A DNA stretch of 64,000 bases, from assembly GCA_002695005.1 (NCBI GenBank), contig NZNT01000020.1:310001-374000 (forward strand). The letters are read 5' to 3'. The stretch is from Maritimibacter sp. (GTDB taxonomy: Bacteria; Pseudomonadota; Alphaproteobacteria; Rhodobacterales; Rhodobacteraceae). Made by a program: the position numbers and the translations under genes. The notes under the pieces were generated by a model that had not been told where the DNA came from, made no database searches, and saw nothing but the letters and a program-made list of their open reading frames with translations. The stretch's first letter is position 1, and each line of letters opens with the position of its first letter. Below, piece after piece: positions 1-8,062 of this stretch.

Positions 1-933
1 CCGCTCAACAACATCAAGAAGGGGCAGGCGCGCTACGAGGTCATCGACTCGATGCTCTCGGAATACGCGGTGCTGGGCTTCGAATACGGCTACTCGATGG
101 CCGAACCCAACGCGCTCACGTTGTGGGAGGCGCAGTTCGGCGACTTCGCCAACGGCGCGCAGATCATGTTCGACCAGTTCATCTCGTCGGGCGAATCCAA
201 GTGGCTGCGCATGTCCGGCCTCGTTTGCCTCCTGCCGCATGGCTATGAAGGGCAGGGGCCAGAGCACTCCTCGGCCCGGCTTGAGCGGTTCCTGCAGATG
301 TGCGGCGGGGACAACTGGATCGTGGCCAACTGCACGACGCCGGCCAACTACTTCCACATCCTGCGCCGGCAGCTTCACCGCTCCTACCGCAAGCCGCTCA
401 TCCTGATGACGCCGAAGTCGCTCCTGCGCCACAAGCTCGCTGTGTCGGACGCAGCCGATTTCACCACGGGCTCGTCCTTCCACCGCGTGCTGTGGGACGA
501 TGCGGACGCGCAGAAGAACACCGGCAAATCGACGATCGAACTCAAGACCGACGACAAGATCCGCCGCGTCGTGATGTGCTCCGGCAAGGTCTACTACGAC
601 CTGCTCGAAAAGCGCGACGCCGAGGGGATCGACGACGTCTACATCATGCGGGTGGAGCAGTTCTATCCCTTCCCGGCGCTCTCGCTGGTCAAAGAGATGG
701 AGCGCTTCCCGAACGCCGATGTCGTGTGGTGCCAGGAAGAACCCAAAAACCAGGGTGCCTGGACGTTCATGGAACCCAACATCGAATGGGTGCTCTCGCG
801 CATCCGTTCGGACAAGGTGCGCCCCGTCTATGCCGGTCGCGCCGCCGCTGCCTCGCCCGCGACGGGCCTGGCCAGCCAGCACAAAGCACAGCAAGCCGCG
901 CTCGTTCTCGACGCGCTGACCATCGAAGGATAA
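1..933 (+). CDS. sucA: 2-oxoglutarate dehydrogenase E1 component, C-terminal part
   Basis: The frame is open from the first base, so only the last 310 residues of the thiamine-diphosphate E1 subunit are present. E1 decarboxylates 2-oxoglutarate and passes succinyl to the lipoyl arms of E2 in the TCA cycle. The visible part is the C-terminal transketolase-like half: LWEAQFGDFANGAQ near residue 43, a YEGQGPEHSS loop near residue 82, then MTPKSLLRHK and a C-terminal region with WCQEEPKNQGAW. Stop TAA is 6 nt before sucB, so the two are surely co-transcribed. The 5' part lies outside the window. Confidence 0.97.
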   Translation, partial: PLNNIKKGQARYEVIDSMLSEYAVLGFEYGYSMAEPNALTLWEAQFGDFANGAQIMFDQFISSGESKWLRMSGLVCLLPHGYEGQGPEHSSARLERFLQMCGGDNWIVANCTTPANYFHILRRQLHRSYRKPLILMTPKSLLRHKLAVSDAADFTTGSSFHRVLWDDADAQKNTGKSTIELKTDDKIRRVVMCSGKVYYDLLEKRDAEGIDDVYIMRVEQFYPFPALSLVKEMERFPNADVVWCQEEPKNQGAWTFMEPNIEWVLSRIRSDKVRPVYAGRAAAASPATGLASQHKAQQAALVLDALTIEG

Positions 934-939
934 GAGATT

Positions 940-2478
940 ATGAGCACCGAAGTTCGTGTTCCCACGCTGGGCGAAAGCGTGACCGAGGCCACCGTTGCGA
1001 CCTGGTTCAAGAAACCGGGCGATGCGGTCGAAGCCGATGAAATGCTCTGCGAGCTGGAGACCGACAAGGTCACGGTCGAGGTTCCGGCCCCCGCCGCTGG
1101 CACGCTGGGCGACATCGTGGCGAACGAGGGCGACACCGTGGGTGTCGACGCGCTCCTCGCAAATATCGAGGAAGGCTCCGGCGCCAAGCCCGCGAAGAAA
1201 TCCGAGGCCAAGGAAGAACCCGCCAAGGAAGCGGCTCCGGCCAAGTCCTCCGGCGGTGGCGACAGCGTCGACATCATGGTCCCCGCACTGGGCGAGAGCG
1301 TGAGCGAGGCGACGATCTCCACCTGGTTCAAGAAGGTCGGCGACACCGTTTCGGCCGACGAGATGCTGTGCGAGCTGGAGACCGACAAGGTCTCGGTCGA
1401 AGTGCCGGCACCCTCCGCCGGGACCATCGCCGAAATCCTCGCGGACGAGGGCGACACCGTCGCGGCCGGCGCCAAGCTCGGCGTCATCTCCGCCTCCGGC
1501 GATGCGCCGGCACCGTCCGCCAAGGCCGAAGAGCCGAAGGGCGATGAGGCCCCTGCCGCCGGGTCCGACAAGGATGTCGAAGACGCACCGTCCGCCAAGA
1601 AGATGATGGCCGAAGCCGGGCTCAAGCCCGAGGACGTCAAGGGCAGCGGTCGTGATGGCCGCGTGATGAAGGAAGACGTGCAGGCCGCCATCTCGGCCTC
1701 CAAGTCCGCGCCCAAGTCGTCGGCACCTGCCGCCGCCCCGGCCCAGGCGCCCCGCGCCCCGGTGTCGGCCCAGGACGAGGCCCGCGAAGAACGCGTCAAG
1801 ATGACCCGCCTGCGCCAGACCATCGCGCGCCGCCTCAAGGAAGCCCAGAACACCGCCGCCATGCTCACCACCTACAACGAGGTGGACATGACCGCGGTCA
1901 TGGAACTGCGCAACGAATACAAGGACCTGTTCTTCAAGAAGCACGGCATCAAGCTCGGCTTCATGTCCTTCTTCGTTAAAGCCTGCTGCCACGCGCTGAA
2001 AGAGGTGCCGGACGTCAACGCCGAGATCGACGGGACCGACGTGATCTACAAGAACTACGTCCACATGGGCGTGGCGGTGGGCACGCCCACGGGTCTCGTG
2101 GTGCCGGTCGTGCGTGACGCCGACCAGATGAGCTTCCACGGCATCGAGGCGACGATCAACGAGCTTGGCACCAAGGCCCGCGACGGCAAGCTGTCGATGG
2201 CCGACATGCAGGGCGGCTCGTTCACCATCTCGAACGGCGGCGTCTACGGCTCGCTCATGTCCTCGCCGATCCTGAACCCGCCGCAGTCGGGCATCCTCGG
2301 CATGCACAAGATCCAGGAGCGGCCGATGGTCGTGAACGGCGAGATCGTGATCCGCCCGATGATGTACCTCGCCCTCAGCTACGACCACCGCATCGTCGAC
2401 GGCAAAGGCGCCGTGACCTTCCTCGTCCGTGTGAAAGAAGCGCTCGAGGATCCGCGCCGCCTGCTGATGGATCTGTAA
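940..2478 (+). CDS. sucB: 2-oxoglutarate dehydrogenase E2, dihydrolipoyllysine succinyltransferase with two lipoyl domains
   Basis: A 512-residue E2 core that transfers succinyl from E1 to CoA. Two near-identical lipoyl domains are visible, with the lysine to be lipoylated in ETDKV at about K43 and again at about K150. They are joined by an Ala/Pro/Glu-rich linker. A peripheral-subunit-binding domain follows ([11 protein letters not shown] to [11 protein letters not shown], about residues 215-250), then a second linker rich in Ala/Pro and the catalytic acyltransferase domain ending with SYDHRIVDG near residue 485. Most SucB proteins have one lipoyl domain and about 400-420 residues, so the duplication explains the extra length. 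Start ATG lies 6 nt after sucA. Confidence 0.97.
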   Translation: MSTEVRVPTLGESVTEATVATWFKKPGDAVEADEMLCELETDKVTVEVPAPAAGTLGDIVANEGDTVGVDALLANIEEGSGAKPAKKSEAKEEPAKEAAPAKSSGGGDSVDIMVPALGESVSEATISTWFKKVGDTVSADEMLCELETDKVSVEVPAPSAGTIAEILADEGDTVAAGAKLGVISASGDAPAPSAKAEEPKGDEAPAAGSDKDVEDAPSAKKMMAEAGLKPEDVKGSGRDGRVMKEDVQAAISASKSAPKSSAPAAAPAQAPRAPVSAQDEAREERVKMTRLRQTIARRLKEAQNTAAMLTTYNEVDMTAVMELRNEYKDLFFKKHGIKLGFMSFFVKACCHALKEVPDVNAEIDGTDVIYKNYVHMGVAVGTPTGLVVPVVRDADQMSFHGIEATINELGTKARDGKLSMADMQGGSFTISNGGVYGSLMSSPILNPPQSGILGMHKIQERPMVVNGEIVIRPMMYLALSYDHRIVDGKGAVTFLVRVKEALEDPRRLLMDL

Positions 2479-2657
2479 GATCGGTGGGTGAGGCCGACCA
2501 TATCGCGCAAAGGGGCGCGCGCCATCCAGTGTGGGCGCGTCCGATGTGCTGGTGGTCGGCGCTTTACTCTGGAAGCTCGACCGCCATGGATACGACGCAC
2601 ATCATCTCCAAGGTGCCCTACTCGCCCAAAAGTAGCGCACACACCAATGCGGAACGA

Positions 2658-2978
2658 ATGGGGACGTCAATCAAGGCCATTGTATCTGGCCTCGCTATTG
2701 CCACTGCCGGCTATGCTGGCCCGGCAAATGCACAGATTGCCATTAGTGACCATGTCGAGACGGCAGCGATCATCAATGTCGCAGAGAACCTTTGCGACAT
2801 CAATTTTGGTGACCGTCTACTTCACCATGTAATGCTGGCAGCGTCCGAAATGAGCATTGGCATTGAAGCCGCGGCTGTGCTCACTGATCGCCGACATGCG
2901 GAGATCGTGTCTTATCTGAATCAGACAAGAAAGCTGGACGAGTTCTGCAATAATGCTCGGGCAGGAAAGCTTAGGTGA
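2658..2978 (+). CDS. small secreted protein of unknown function
   Basis: A 106-residue product, not recognised. From ATG 2658 it begins MGTSIKAIVSGLAIATAGYA, a basic start plus hydrophobic core, with a likely signal-peptidase site after ANA (ANA-QIA). The mature part of about 80 residues has two cysteines (ENLCDIN, DEFCNN), which could form a periplasmic disulfide. The same frame is open back to ATG 2586, but only the inner start gives a plausible signal peptide. Base and codon use are visibly less GC-rich than in the neighbouring suc genes (many ATT, GTA, AAT codons), suggesting later insertion into the suc operon. The ribosome site is weak, so the start is uncertain. Confidence 0.55.
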   Translation: MGTSIKAIVSGLAIATAGYAGPANAQIAISDHVETAAIINVAENLCDINFGDRLLHHVMLAASEMSIGIEAAAVLTDRRHAEIVSYLNQTRKLDEFCNNARAGKLR

Positions 2979-3028
2979 CCCAGGTCGAAACACGCTTTGC
3001 CCGCCACCCCAACAGGGAGGCGCAATGA

Positions 3029-3421
3029 ATGACCGTCGCTCTCTGGGGCCTCATCGGACTGGCGCTCTTGATCCTCGTCCATGTCAGCGTGGACAGTTTC
3101 CTCCTGAAGGGCAGCGTCGGCAACGCCTGGACAGTCGGCGCGCGCGACACGCCGCCGCAGATCGGCCCCGTTGCGGGCCGGGCGCACCGGGCGCTGTGGA
3201 ACCTTCTGGAAACCGCCCCCGCCTTCATCGCTCTCGTGCTGGTCGCCGAGCTTGCCGACCGGGGCGGCGGCTGGATCACATGGGGCGTCGGCCTCTACCT
3301 CGCGGGCCGCATCTCCTATCTTCCGGCCTATCTCTCGGGTCTGCCGTGGGTGCGCACCGGCTTCTGGCAGCTGTCCATGGTCGGGATCGTCCTCTTGCTG
3401 ATCGGCGTGATTGCCGGGTAA
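3029..3421 (+). CDS. MAPEG-family integral membrane protein
   Basis: A 130-residue membrane protein with about four hydrophobic segments: residues 5-25, 60-75, 80-100 and 110-130. It resembles the small MAPEG proteins (membrane-associated proteins in eicosanoid and glutathione metabolism): GNAWTVGARD in the first loop, then GRAHRALWNLLETAPAF and GRISYLPAYLSGLPWVRT, the usual N/E-containing helix 2 and R-x-x-Y-x-P-A-Y motif. Bacterial relatives are poorly characterised; some have glutathione-transferase activity. It sits inside the suc-lpd block, 11 nt before the next gene. A second MAPEG gene follows at 4514. Confidence 0.8.
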   Translation: MTVALWGLIGLALLILVHVSVDSFLLKGSVGNAWTVGARDTPPQIGPVAGRAHRALWNLLETAPAFIALVLVAELADRGGGWITWGVGLYLAGRISYLPAYLSGLPWVRTGFWQLSMVGIVLLLIGVIAG

Positions 3422-3431
3422 GGGGGAGGGG

Positions 3432-3779
3432 ATGAGCGACGAGATCGACGACCAGGCCCGCGCGGAACGCGAGCGGATCACCGACACGGCGCAGACCGAG
3501 CTGGACGCGCTCGAGGCCGGGGTCATCCCGTTGCGTCGGCTCGTCAACACATGGGCCATCCGTGTTTTCGTCTTCGCGATCATCGTCATCATCGTCGCGC
3601 GCGTGACCGGCAGCGGACGTGACTGGGTGATTCCGGCCATTGCGATCTATGGCGCCTTCTCGCTCGCCCTCGCCTTCCTGATGCGCCACCTGCACCGGAA
3701 CAGCATCGACAAGACCCGTGCGCGGATCACCGCCGCATCGGACTCGCTCGATCGTGAACTGGACCGACGCGATGATTGA
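3432..3779 (+). CDS. small two-helix membrane protein of unknown function
   Basis: A 115-residue product starting MSDEIDDQARAERERITD after a GGGGAGGGG ribosome site. The N-terminal 35 residues are charged and probably helical. Two transmembrane segments follow (about 42-62, VFVFAIIVIIVARV; about 68-85, WVIPAIAIYGAFSLALAFL), and the tail is a charged Arg/Asp-rich helix. No enzyme motif is seen. It is packed 10 nt downstream of the MAPEG gene, so it probably belongs to the same transcript. The function is not recognised. Confidence 0.65.
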   Translation: MSDEIDDQARAERERITDTAQTELDALEAGVIPLRRLVNTWAIRVFVFAIIVIIVARVTGSGRDWVIPAIAIYGAFSLALAFLMRHLHRNSIDKTRARITAASDSLDRELDRRDD

Positions 3780-3843
3780 CCACGAGCCACCCCGCGCGCG
3801 ATATGGCCGCGCTCCGGTCCGGAGCGTCACGAAAGGTCCGACC

Positions 3844-4341
3844 ATGCCCCTCCGCCGCGCCGTCCCGCTCGTCGCCGTCCTCTCGCTCGCCGCCTGTGCG
3901 ATGCCGATCGAAGTCGACCAGCCGCCCGTCCCCTACATCACGCTGAAACCGCTGAACGAAGTCGGGCGGTCGTCCTTCACCGTGCGCGCCTTCAACGAGG
4001 AAAGCGGGCGCGCGCGCGAGATGTCGGGCATCCCCTGCACCTTCGGCGGGGATGGATTCGTCTCGACCTTCACCGCGCCCGCCGTCGTCACCGCCCCCAA
4101 CATGGGGCCGCGCACACCGCCCGCCTCGGTCAAATGCAGCTACGATGGCCGCACCAAGACCCGCTCGCTCACCCCGGTGAACCAGACCATCGGGCAGATC
4201 GCCGGCACCGTCTCGGCCGGCGCGAACGCCGGTGTCGTCGGTGTGCTCGTCGGCGGGGCCGTGGCCGCCGCCCAGACCGTCACCCGCGACAAGGAGGCGG
4301 ACGTCTGGGGCTACCCCGACGTCTCGATCACGTTCGACTGA
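3844..4341 (+). CDS. putative lipoprotein
   Basis: A 165-residue product from ATG 3844. The start MPLRRAVPLVAVLSLAACAM is a lipoprotein signal peptide with lipobox LAAC, so Cys19 would be acylated. The mature part has a second pair of cysteines (GIPCTF, VKCSYDG) and, at about residues 120-145, a Gly/Ala-rich hydrophobic stretch (GTVSAGANAGVVGVLVGGAVAAA) resembling the glycine-zipper segments of small outer-membrane lipoproteins. No catalytic motif is seen. It lies 64 nt after the previous gene in the suc-lpd block. Probably envelope-anchored; role unknown. Confidence 0.7.
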   Translation: MPLRRAVPLVAVLSLAACAMPIEVDQPPVPYITLKPLNEVGRSSFTVRAFNEESGRAREMSGIPCTFGGDGFVSTFTAPAVVTAPNMGPRTPPASVKCSYDGRTKTRSLTPVNQTIGQIAGTVSAGANAGVVGVLVGGAVAAAQTVTRDKEADVWGYPDVSITFD

Positions 4342-4513
4342 TGCTCTGCGCGCTGCATATCCCCGCATCCGCCGCCCGGTCGCGCGCGGTGGACAATGCG
4401 CGCCGCACCGGTGAGGATCGCCCGGGTTGGGACACCGACACCTGCCGGAACTCGGCGCGCCTGTCACGGACACGGGCGCCATTCACCGGACCTCAAATCT
4501 GCGGAGCAACGCA

Positions 4514-4924
4514 ATGACACCCGAACTCACCGTCCTCGCCCTCGCAGCCCTGCTTCAGGCGGTGCAATTCGGCCTCATGTCGGTGCCCGCCAACCTCGAG
4601 CTGGGGCCGGGCAAGACGACCTCGCCCCGCGACACCTCGCGCCTCAAGACCCCGCTGATGGATCAGGTTTCGGACAAGACCGGGCGGCTCTACCGCGCCT
4701 TCAACAACCACTTCGAAGCGCTGATCCTTTTCACCATTGCGGTGGTCGTCGTGTCCATTTCGGATCAATCGACCCTTTTCACCACGACCTGCGCATGGGT
4801 CTATCTGGGCGCGAGGATTCTCTACATCCCGGCCTACTATTTCGGGTGGGCGCCGTGGCGCTCGCTCATCTTCTTCGTGGCGTTTCTCGCCACCTTCGCA
4901 ATGATCCTGGCGGCGCTGTTCTGA
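4514..4924 (+). CDS. MAPEG-family integral membrane protein (second copy)
   Basis: A 136-residue membrane protein of the same family as the gene at 3029. Features: MTPELTVLALAALLQAVQF (helix 1), then LGPGKTTSPRD, KTGRLYRAFNNHFEALILF (the RAxxNxxE helix 2 typical of bacterial MAPEG proteins), and LGARILYIPAYYFGWAPWRS with the R-x-x-Y-x-P-A-Y motif. The last helix ends at the C-terminus. The two MAPEG proteins are clearly diverged, so this is an old duplication or two separate subfamilies. It is the last gene before lpd, separated by an 86-nt gap that contains a repeat-rich region. Confidence 0.82.
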   Translation: MTPELTVLALAALLQAVQFGLMSVPANLELGPGKTTSPRDTSRLKTPLMDQVSDKTGRLYRAFNNHFEALILFTIAVVVVSISDQSTLFTTTCAWVYLGARILYIPAYYFGWAPWRSLIFFVAFLATFAMILAALF

Positions 4925-4928
4925 CCGG

Positions 4929-4983
4929 GGTGTGCACATAATCGTATGTACGCGGTGTGCACACCATGTGTACGCGCTGTGCA
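4929..4983 (+). promoter_or_regulatory. tandem/palindromic repeat cluster upstream of lpd
   Basis: GGTGTGCACA occurs at 4929-4938 and 4954-4963, the second within the perfect 10-nt palindrome GTGTGCACAC (4955-4964). A 17-nt segment at 4945-4961 recurs with two mismatches at 4967-4983. The whole is about 2.4 copies of a 22-25-nt unit, ending 27 nt before the lpd start. This looks like a multi-site operator for a dimeric regulator. Which regulator is unknown, and promoter hexamers are not obvious. Confidence 0.45.
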
Positions 4984-5010
4984 TGACAGAAAACGGCCAA
5001 GGAGGGACCT

Positions 5011-6396
5011 ATGGCAGACTATGATGTGATCGTGATCGGAAGCGGCCCGGGCGGCTATGTCTGCGCCATTCGGTGTGCGCAACTCGGGCTCAAGACGGCC
5101 TGCGTCGAAGGGCGCGATACGCTGGGCGGCACCTGCCTCAACATCGGCTGCATCCCGTCCAAGGCCCTGCTCCACGCGACCCATTCGCTGCACGAGGCCG
5201 AGCACAATTTTGCGTCCATGGGCCTCAAGGGCAAGTCGCCCTCGGTCGACTGGAACCAGATGAAGGCCTACAAGGACGACGTGGTCGCCCAGAACACCAA
5301 GGGCATCGAATTCCTCTTTAAAAAGAACAAGGTGGACTGGCTCAAAGGCTGGGGCAAGATCACCGGCAAGGGCGAGGTTCAGGTCGGCGACGAGACTCAC
5401 AAGGCCAAGAATATCGTGGTCGCGACCGGATCCGAGCCATCCAGCCTGCCGGGTGTCGAGATCGACGAAAAGGTCGTCGTGACCTCCACCGGCGCGCTCG
5501 AGCTGGGCAAGGTGCCCAAGAAGATGGTCGTGATCGGCGCGGGCGTCATCGGGCTCGAGATGGGCTCGGTCTACGCGCGGCTGGGGACCGAGGTGACGGT
5601 GGTCGAATACCTCGACCACATCACGCCGGGCATGGATGGCGAAGTGTCCAAGCAGTTCCAGAAGCTTTTGAAAAAACAAGGGCTTGAGTTCATCCTTGGT
5701 GCTGCGGTGCAAAAGGTCGACGCGACCAAGACCAAGGCGAAAGTGACCTACAAGCTCAAGAAGGACGACAGCGAAGAGGTGCTCGACGCCGACGTCGTCC
5801 TCGTCGCCACGGGCCGCAAAGCGTTCACCGACGGGGTCGGCCTCGAAGAGGTCGGCGTGAAGACCAACGACCGCGGCGTGATCGAAACCGATCACTGGAA
5901 AACCAACGTCGACGGCATCTGGGCCATCGGCGACGTCACCCCCGGCCTGATGCTCGCCCACAAGGCCGAGGACGAGGGGATGGCGGTCGCCGAATCCATC
6001 GCGGGCCATGCGGGCCATGTGAACTATGACGTGATCCCCGGCGTGATCTACACGGTGCCTGAGGTGGCAGCGGTCGGAAAGACCGAGGAAGCGTTGAAAG
6101 AGGAAGGGCGGGCCTACAAGGTCGGCAAATTCTCGTTCATGGGCAACGCCCGTGCCAAGGCGGTCTTCCAGGGCGACGGGTTCGTGAAGGTCCTGTCGGA
6201 CAAGGAAACCGACCGTATCCTTGGCGTGCACATCATCGGACCGTCGGCTGGTGACCTGATCCACGAGGCCTGTGTGGCCATGGAATTCGGTGCGGCAGCC
6301 GAAGACCTCGCCCGGACCTGTCATGCCCACCCGACCTTTTCCGAAGCGGTGCGCGAAGCGGCGCTCGCCTGTGGCGACGGGCCGATCCATATGTGA
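5011..6396 (+). CDS. lpd: dihydrolipoyl dehydrogenase (E3)
   Basis: A 461-residue FAD flavoprotein that reoxidises dihydrolipoyl groups of E2 with NAD+. Motifs in order: N-terminal FAD fold [14 protein letters not shown] (about residues 8-21), the redox-active disulfide [13 protein letters not shown] (about 38-50), the NAD fold [19 protein letters not shown] (about 174-192), the second FAD contact AIGDV, and the C-terminal interface HAHPTFSEA with the catalytic His-Glu pair. Length is normal. A strong ribosome site AAGGAGG lies 5 nt before the ATG. As last gene of the suc block it serves 2-oxoglutarate dehydrogenase and probably other lipoyl complexes. Confidence 0.97.
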   Translation: MADYDVIVIGSGPGGYVCAIRCAQLGLKTACVEGRDTLGGTCLNIGCIPSKALLHATHSLHEAEHNFASMGLKGKSPSVDWNQMKAYKDDVVAQNTKGIEFLFKKNKVDWLKGWGKITGKGEVQVGDETHKAKNIVVATGSEPSSLPGVEIDEKVVVTSTGALELGKVPKKMVVIGAGVIGLEMGSVYARLGTEVTVVEYLDHITPGMDGEVSKQFQKLLKKQGLEFILGAAVQKVDATKTKAKVTYKLKKDDSEEVLDADVVLVATGRKAFTDGVGLEEVGVKTNDRGVIETDHWKTNVDGIWAIGDVTPGLMLAHKAEDEGMAVAESIAGHAGHVNYDVIPGVIYTVPEVAAVGKTEEALKEEGRAYKVGKFSFMGNARAKAVFQGDGFVKVLSDKETDRILGVHIIGPSAGDLIHEACVAMEFGAAAEDLARTCHAHPTFSEAVREAALACGDGPIHM

Positions 6397-6494
6397 CGGG
6401 GTGTTGCGCCGCGGGCTTCGCCCGCGTCGCGGCGGGGCCTCGCTGCGCTCGGCCGGGGCGACCCCCAGGCCGAAGCGCGGGGCTGTGATCGGGT

Positions 6495-6747
6495 AGGGGG
6501 GCTGTCTGCCCCCCTCGCCCTTCGGGCTCACCCCCCGAAGGTTTCCTCAAACAGAGAAGATGAACGGTCCACCCCCTGCATCTGGGTGCAGGGGGCTTCT
6601 CCGTTTACGGCCCTGGCTCCTCAGCTGGTGCCGCATCGCAGGCATAGCGCCTTAACCTTAATGGCGCGTTAACGTGTCCCTTCTCTGTTTCCGAAAACCT
6701 CGGGGGGCGTCGGCCAGCTTGCTGGCCGGCGTGGGGGCAGCGCCCCC
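6495..6747 (+). repeat. composite multi-hairpin intergenic element, copy 1
   Basis: Parts in order: hairpin AGGGGGGC/GCCCCCCT with loop TGTCT (6495-6515); a small CGCCCTTCGGGC hairpin; a 30-nt arm at 6531-6560 (CCCCCCGAAGG ... CAGAGAAGA); a perfect 9-bp hairpin at 6572-6595; TTAACCTTAATG at 6652-6663; a second arm in reverse at 6681-6707; hairpin GGCCAGC/GCTGGCC (6712-6727); and hairpin GGGGGC/GCCCCC (6733-6747). The same parts in the same order, on the opposite strand, make up 47906-48068. It fills the convergent gap between lpd and the aminotransferase gene. There is no coding content. The segment 6397-6494 holds only another GC hairpin (GCGGGC/GCCCGC at 6411-6425). Confidence 0.8.
6572..6595 (+). 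terminator. 9-bp perfect hairpin, probable terminator after lpd
   Basis: CCCCCTGCA pairs exactly with TGCAGGGGG around a 6-nt loop and is followed by CTTCTCCGTTT. The T tract is weak, so it could equally be only a structural part of the composite repeat in which it lies. It is the strongest stem downstream of lpd. Confidence 0.45.
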
Positions 6748-6792
6748 TCGGACCGTCACGCCCGCGCAGGTTCAGGGGGCTTGAAATGCAAA

Positions 6793-6815
6793 CGCCGCGC
6801 CCGAAGGGCGCGGCG
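6793..6815 (-). terminator. rho-independent terminator of the aminotransferase gene
   Basis: CGCCGCGCCC and GGGCGCGGCG form a perfect 10-bp stem with a 3-nt GAA (TTC) loop. Read on the minus strand, the stem is followed by TTTGCATTTC. It begins about 31 nt past the stop codon of the aminotransferase gene, the usual place. Confidence 0.7.
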
Positions 6816-6846
6816 CGTCGCGACGGCGAAGCCGGCGCAAATTCCG

Positions 6847-8031
6847 TCAGACGCCCGCGTCCACGATCGCATCTGCGAGGATGTCGACGGTGTCTTTGTT
6901 CAGACCAGCAATGTTCATACGGCTGTCGCCGACCATGTAGATTCCGTGCCGCTCTTTCATATCCGCCACTTGTTCAGGCGTTGCGCCGAGGCGGGAGAAC
7001 ATGCCGCGGTGCTCGGCGATGAAGCCGAAGCGATCCGACCCCGTGCGCGCCTGCAACGCTTCGGCCAGCTGGGTGCGAAGGCCGAGCATGGTCAGGCGGA
7101 CGTCCTCAAGTTCGGTTTCCCACTCCGTGCGCAGCGCCGGATCGTCGAGGATCATCTGAACGACCCTTGCCCCGTGATCCGGCGGGAATGAGAAGTTCTG
7201 ACGGTTCAGATGTGTGAGGTTCTGCTGGGTCACAGCGGTCATCTTGTCGTCCGGCGACACGGCCATTAGCAGGCCCGTCCGTTCGCGGTAGACCCCGAAG
7301 TTCTTGGAGCAGCTCGCCGCGATCAGCGTTTCGGGCAGGGTCGAGGCGACGTGGCGCACGCCGGCGGCATCTGCCTCCAGCCCGTCGCCGAAGCCCTGGT
7401 AGGCGATGTCGATGAGCGGCAGCACGCCCTTCTTGGACAGAAGCTCGGTCACCTCGCGCCATTGTTCGAGGTTGATGTTCGCGCCGGTCGGGTTGTGGCA
7501 GCAGCCGTGCAGGATCACGACGTCGCCCGGGCGCACGCCGTCGAGGTCGGCCATCATGCCGGAGAAATCCACCGCCCGCGTCTCGTCGTCGAAGTAACGG
7601 TAGGGTTTCATTGTCATCTTGAGGTGCTTGATGATCGACAGGTGGTTGGGCCAGGTGGGGTCCGAGACCCAGACGGTCGCGTCGGGGTTCGCCATCTTCA
7701 CGAGTTCCAGCGCCTGGTGGATCGCGCCGGTGCCGCCGGGCTGGGCCGCGCCAGCGAGCAGGTCTTCCTCTACCGCACCGCCGAGGACGAGACCCGACAG
7801 CGCCTTCACGAAGGCCGGATCACCGCCAAGCGCCGTGTAGCTCTTGGTGGTTTCAGCCTCCCAGAGCTGTTTTTCGGCTGCCTTGACCGCGCGCATGACA
7901 GGGGTGTTCCCGGTCGGGTCCTTGTAGACCCCGACGCCGAGGTCGACCTTGGTGTCGCGCGGATCTTCGCGGTATTCGACCATGAGCGCCATGATCTTGT
8001 CCTGCGCCTGTGCGTTCAGGTGTTCGAACAT
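6847..8031 (-). CDS. aspartate/aromatic aminotransferase (class I, PLP-dependent)
   Basis: A 394-residue fold-type I aminotransferase of the AspC/TyrB subgroup, transferring amino groups between aspartate or aromatic amino acids and 2-oxoacids. Visible: DLGVGVYKDPTGNTPVM near the N-terminus, substrate-cleft YTALGGDP, HNPTG (N180) contacting PLP, DIAYQGFGDG, and the Schiff-base lysine K243 in SCSKNFGVYRERTG. Length matches the family. The start is 31 nt downstream of sseA on the same strand, so the pair is probably one transcript. Substrate preference (Asp versus aromatic) cannot be settled by eye. Confidence 0.93.
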   Translation of the reverse strand: MFEHLNAQAQDKIMALMVEYREDPRDTKVDLGVGVYKDPTGNTPVMRAVKAAEKQLWEAETTKSYTALGGDPAFVKALSGLVLGGAVEEDLLAGAAQPGGTGAIHQALELVKMANPDATVWVSDPTWPNHLSIIKHLKMTMKPYRYFDDETRAVDFSGMMADLDGVRPGDVVILHGCCHNPTGANINLEQWREVTELLSKKGVLPLIDIAYQGFGDGLEADAAGVRHVASTLPETLIAASCSKNFGVYRERTGLLMAVSPDDKMTAVTQQNLTHLNRQNFSFPPDHGARVVQMILDDPALRTEWETELEDVRLTMLGLRTQLAEALQARTGSDRFGFIAEHRGMFSRLGATPEQVADMKERHGIYMVGDSRMNIAGLNKDTVDILADAIVDAGV

Positions 8032-8062
8032 TTCATCTCTCCGATTGCGGCCCGCGGGCCTC

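Noticed and set aside
6411-6425. GCGGGC-ttc-GCCCGC hairpin just after lpd as the lpd terminator
   Set aside because: Short stem with no T tract; similar hairpin occurs at 47850-47864 on the other side of copy 2, so it may be background GC structure.
4837-6531. Long open frame of 564 codons antisense to lpd
   Set aside because: His/Asp/Gly-rich, no domain, and fully overlaps the well-supported lpd; typical of antisense frames in GC-rich DNA.
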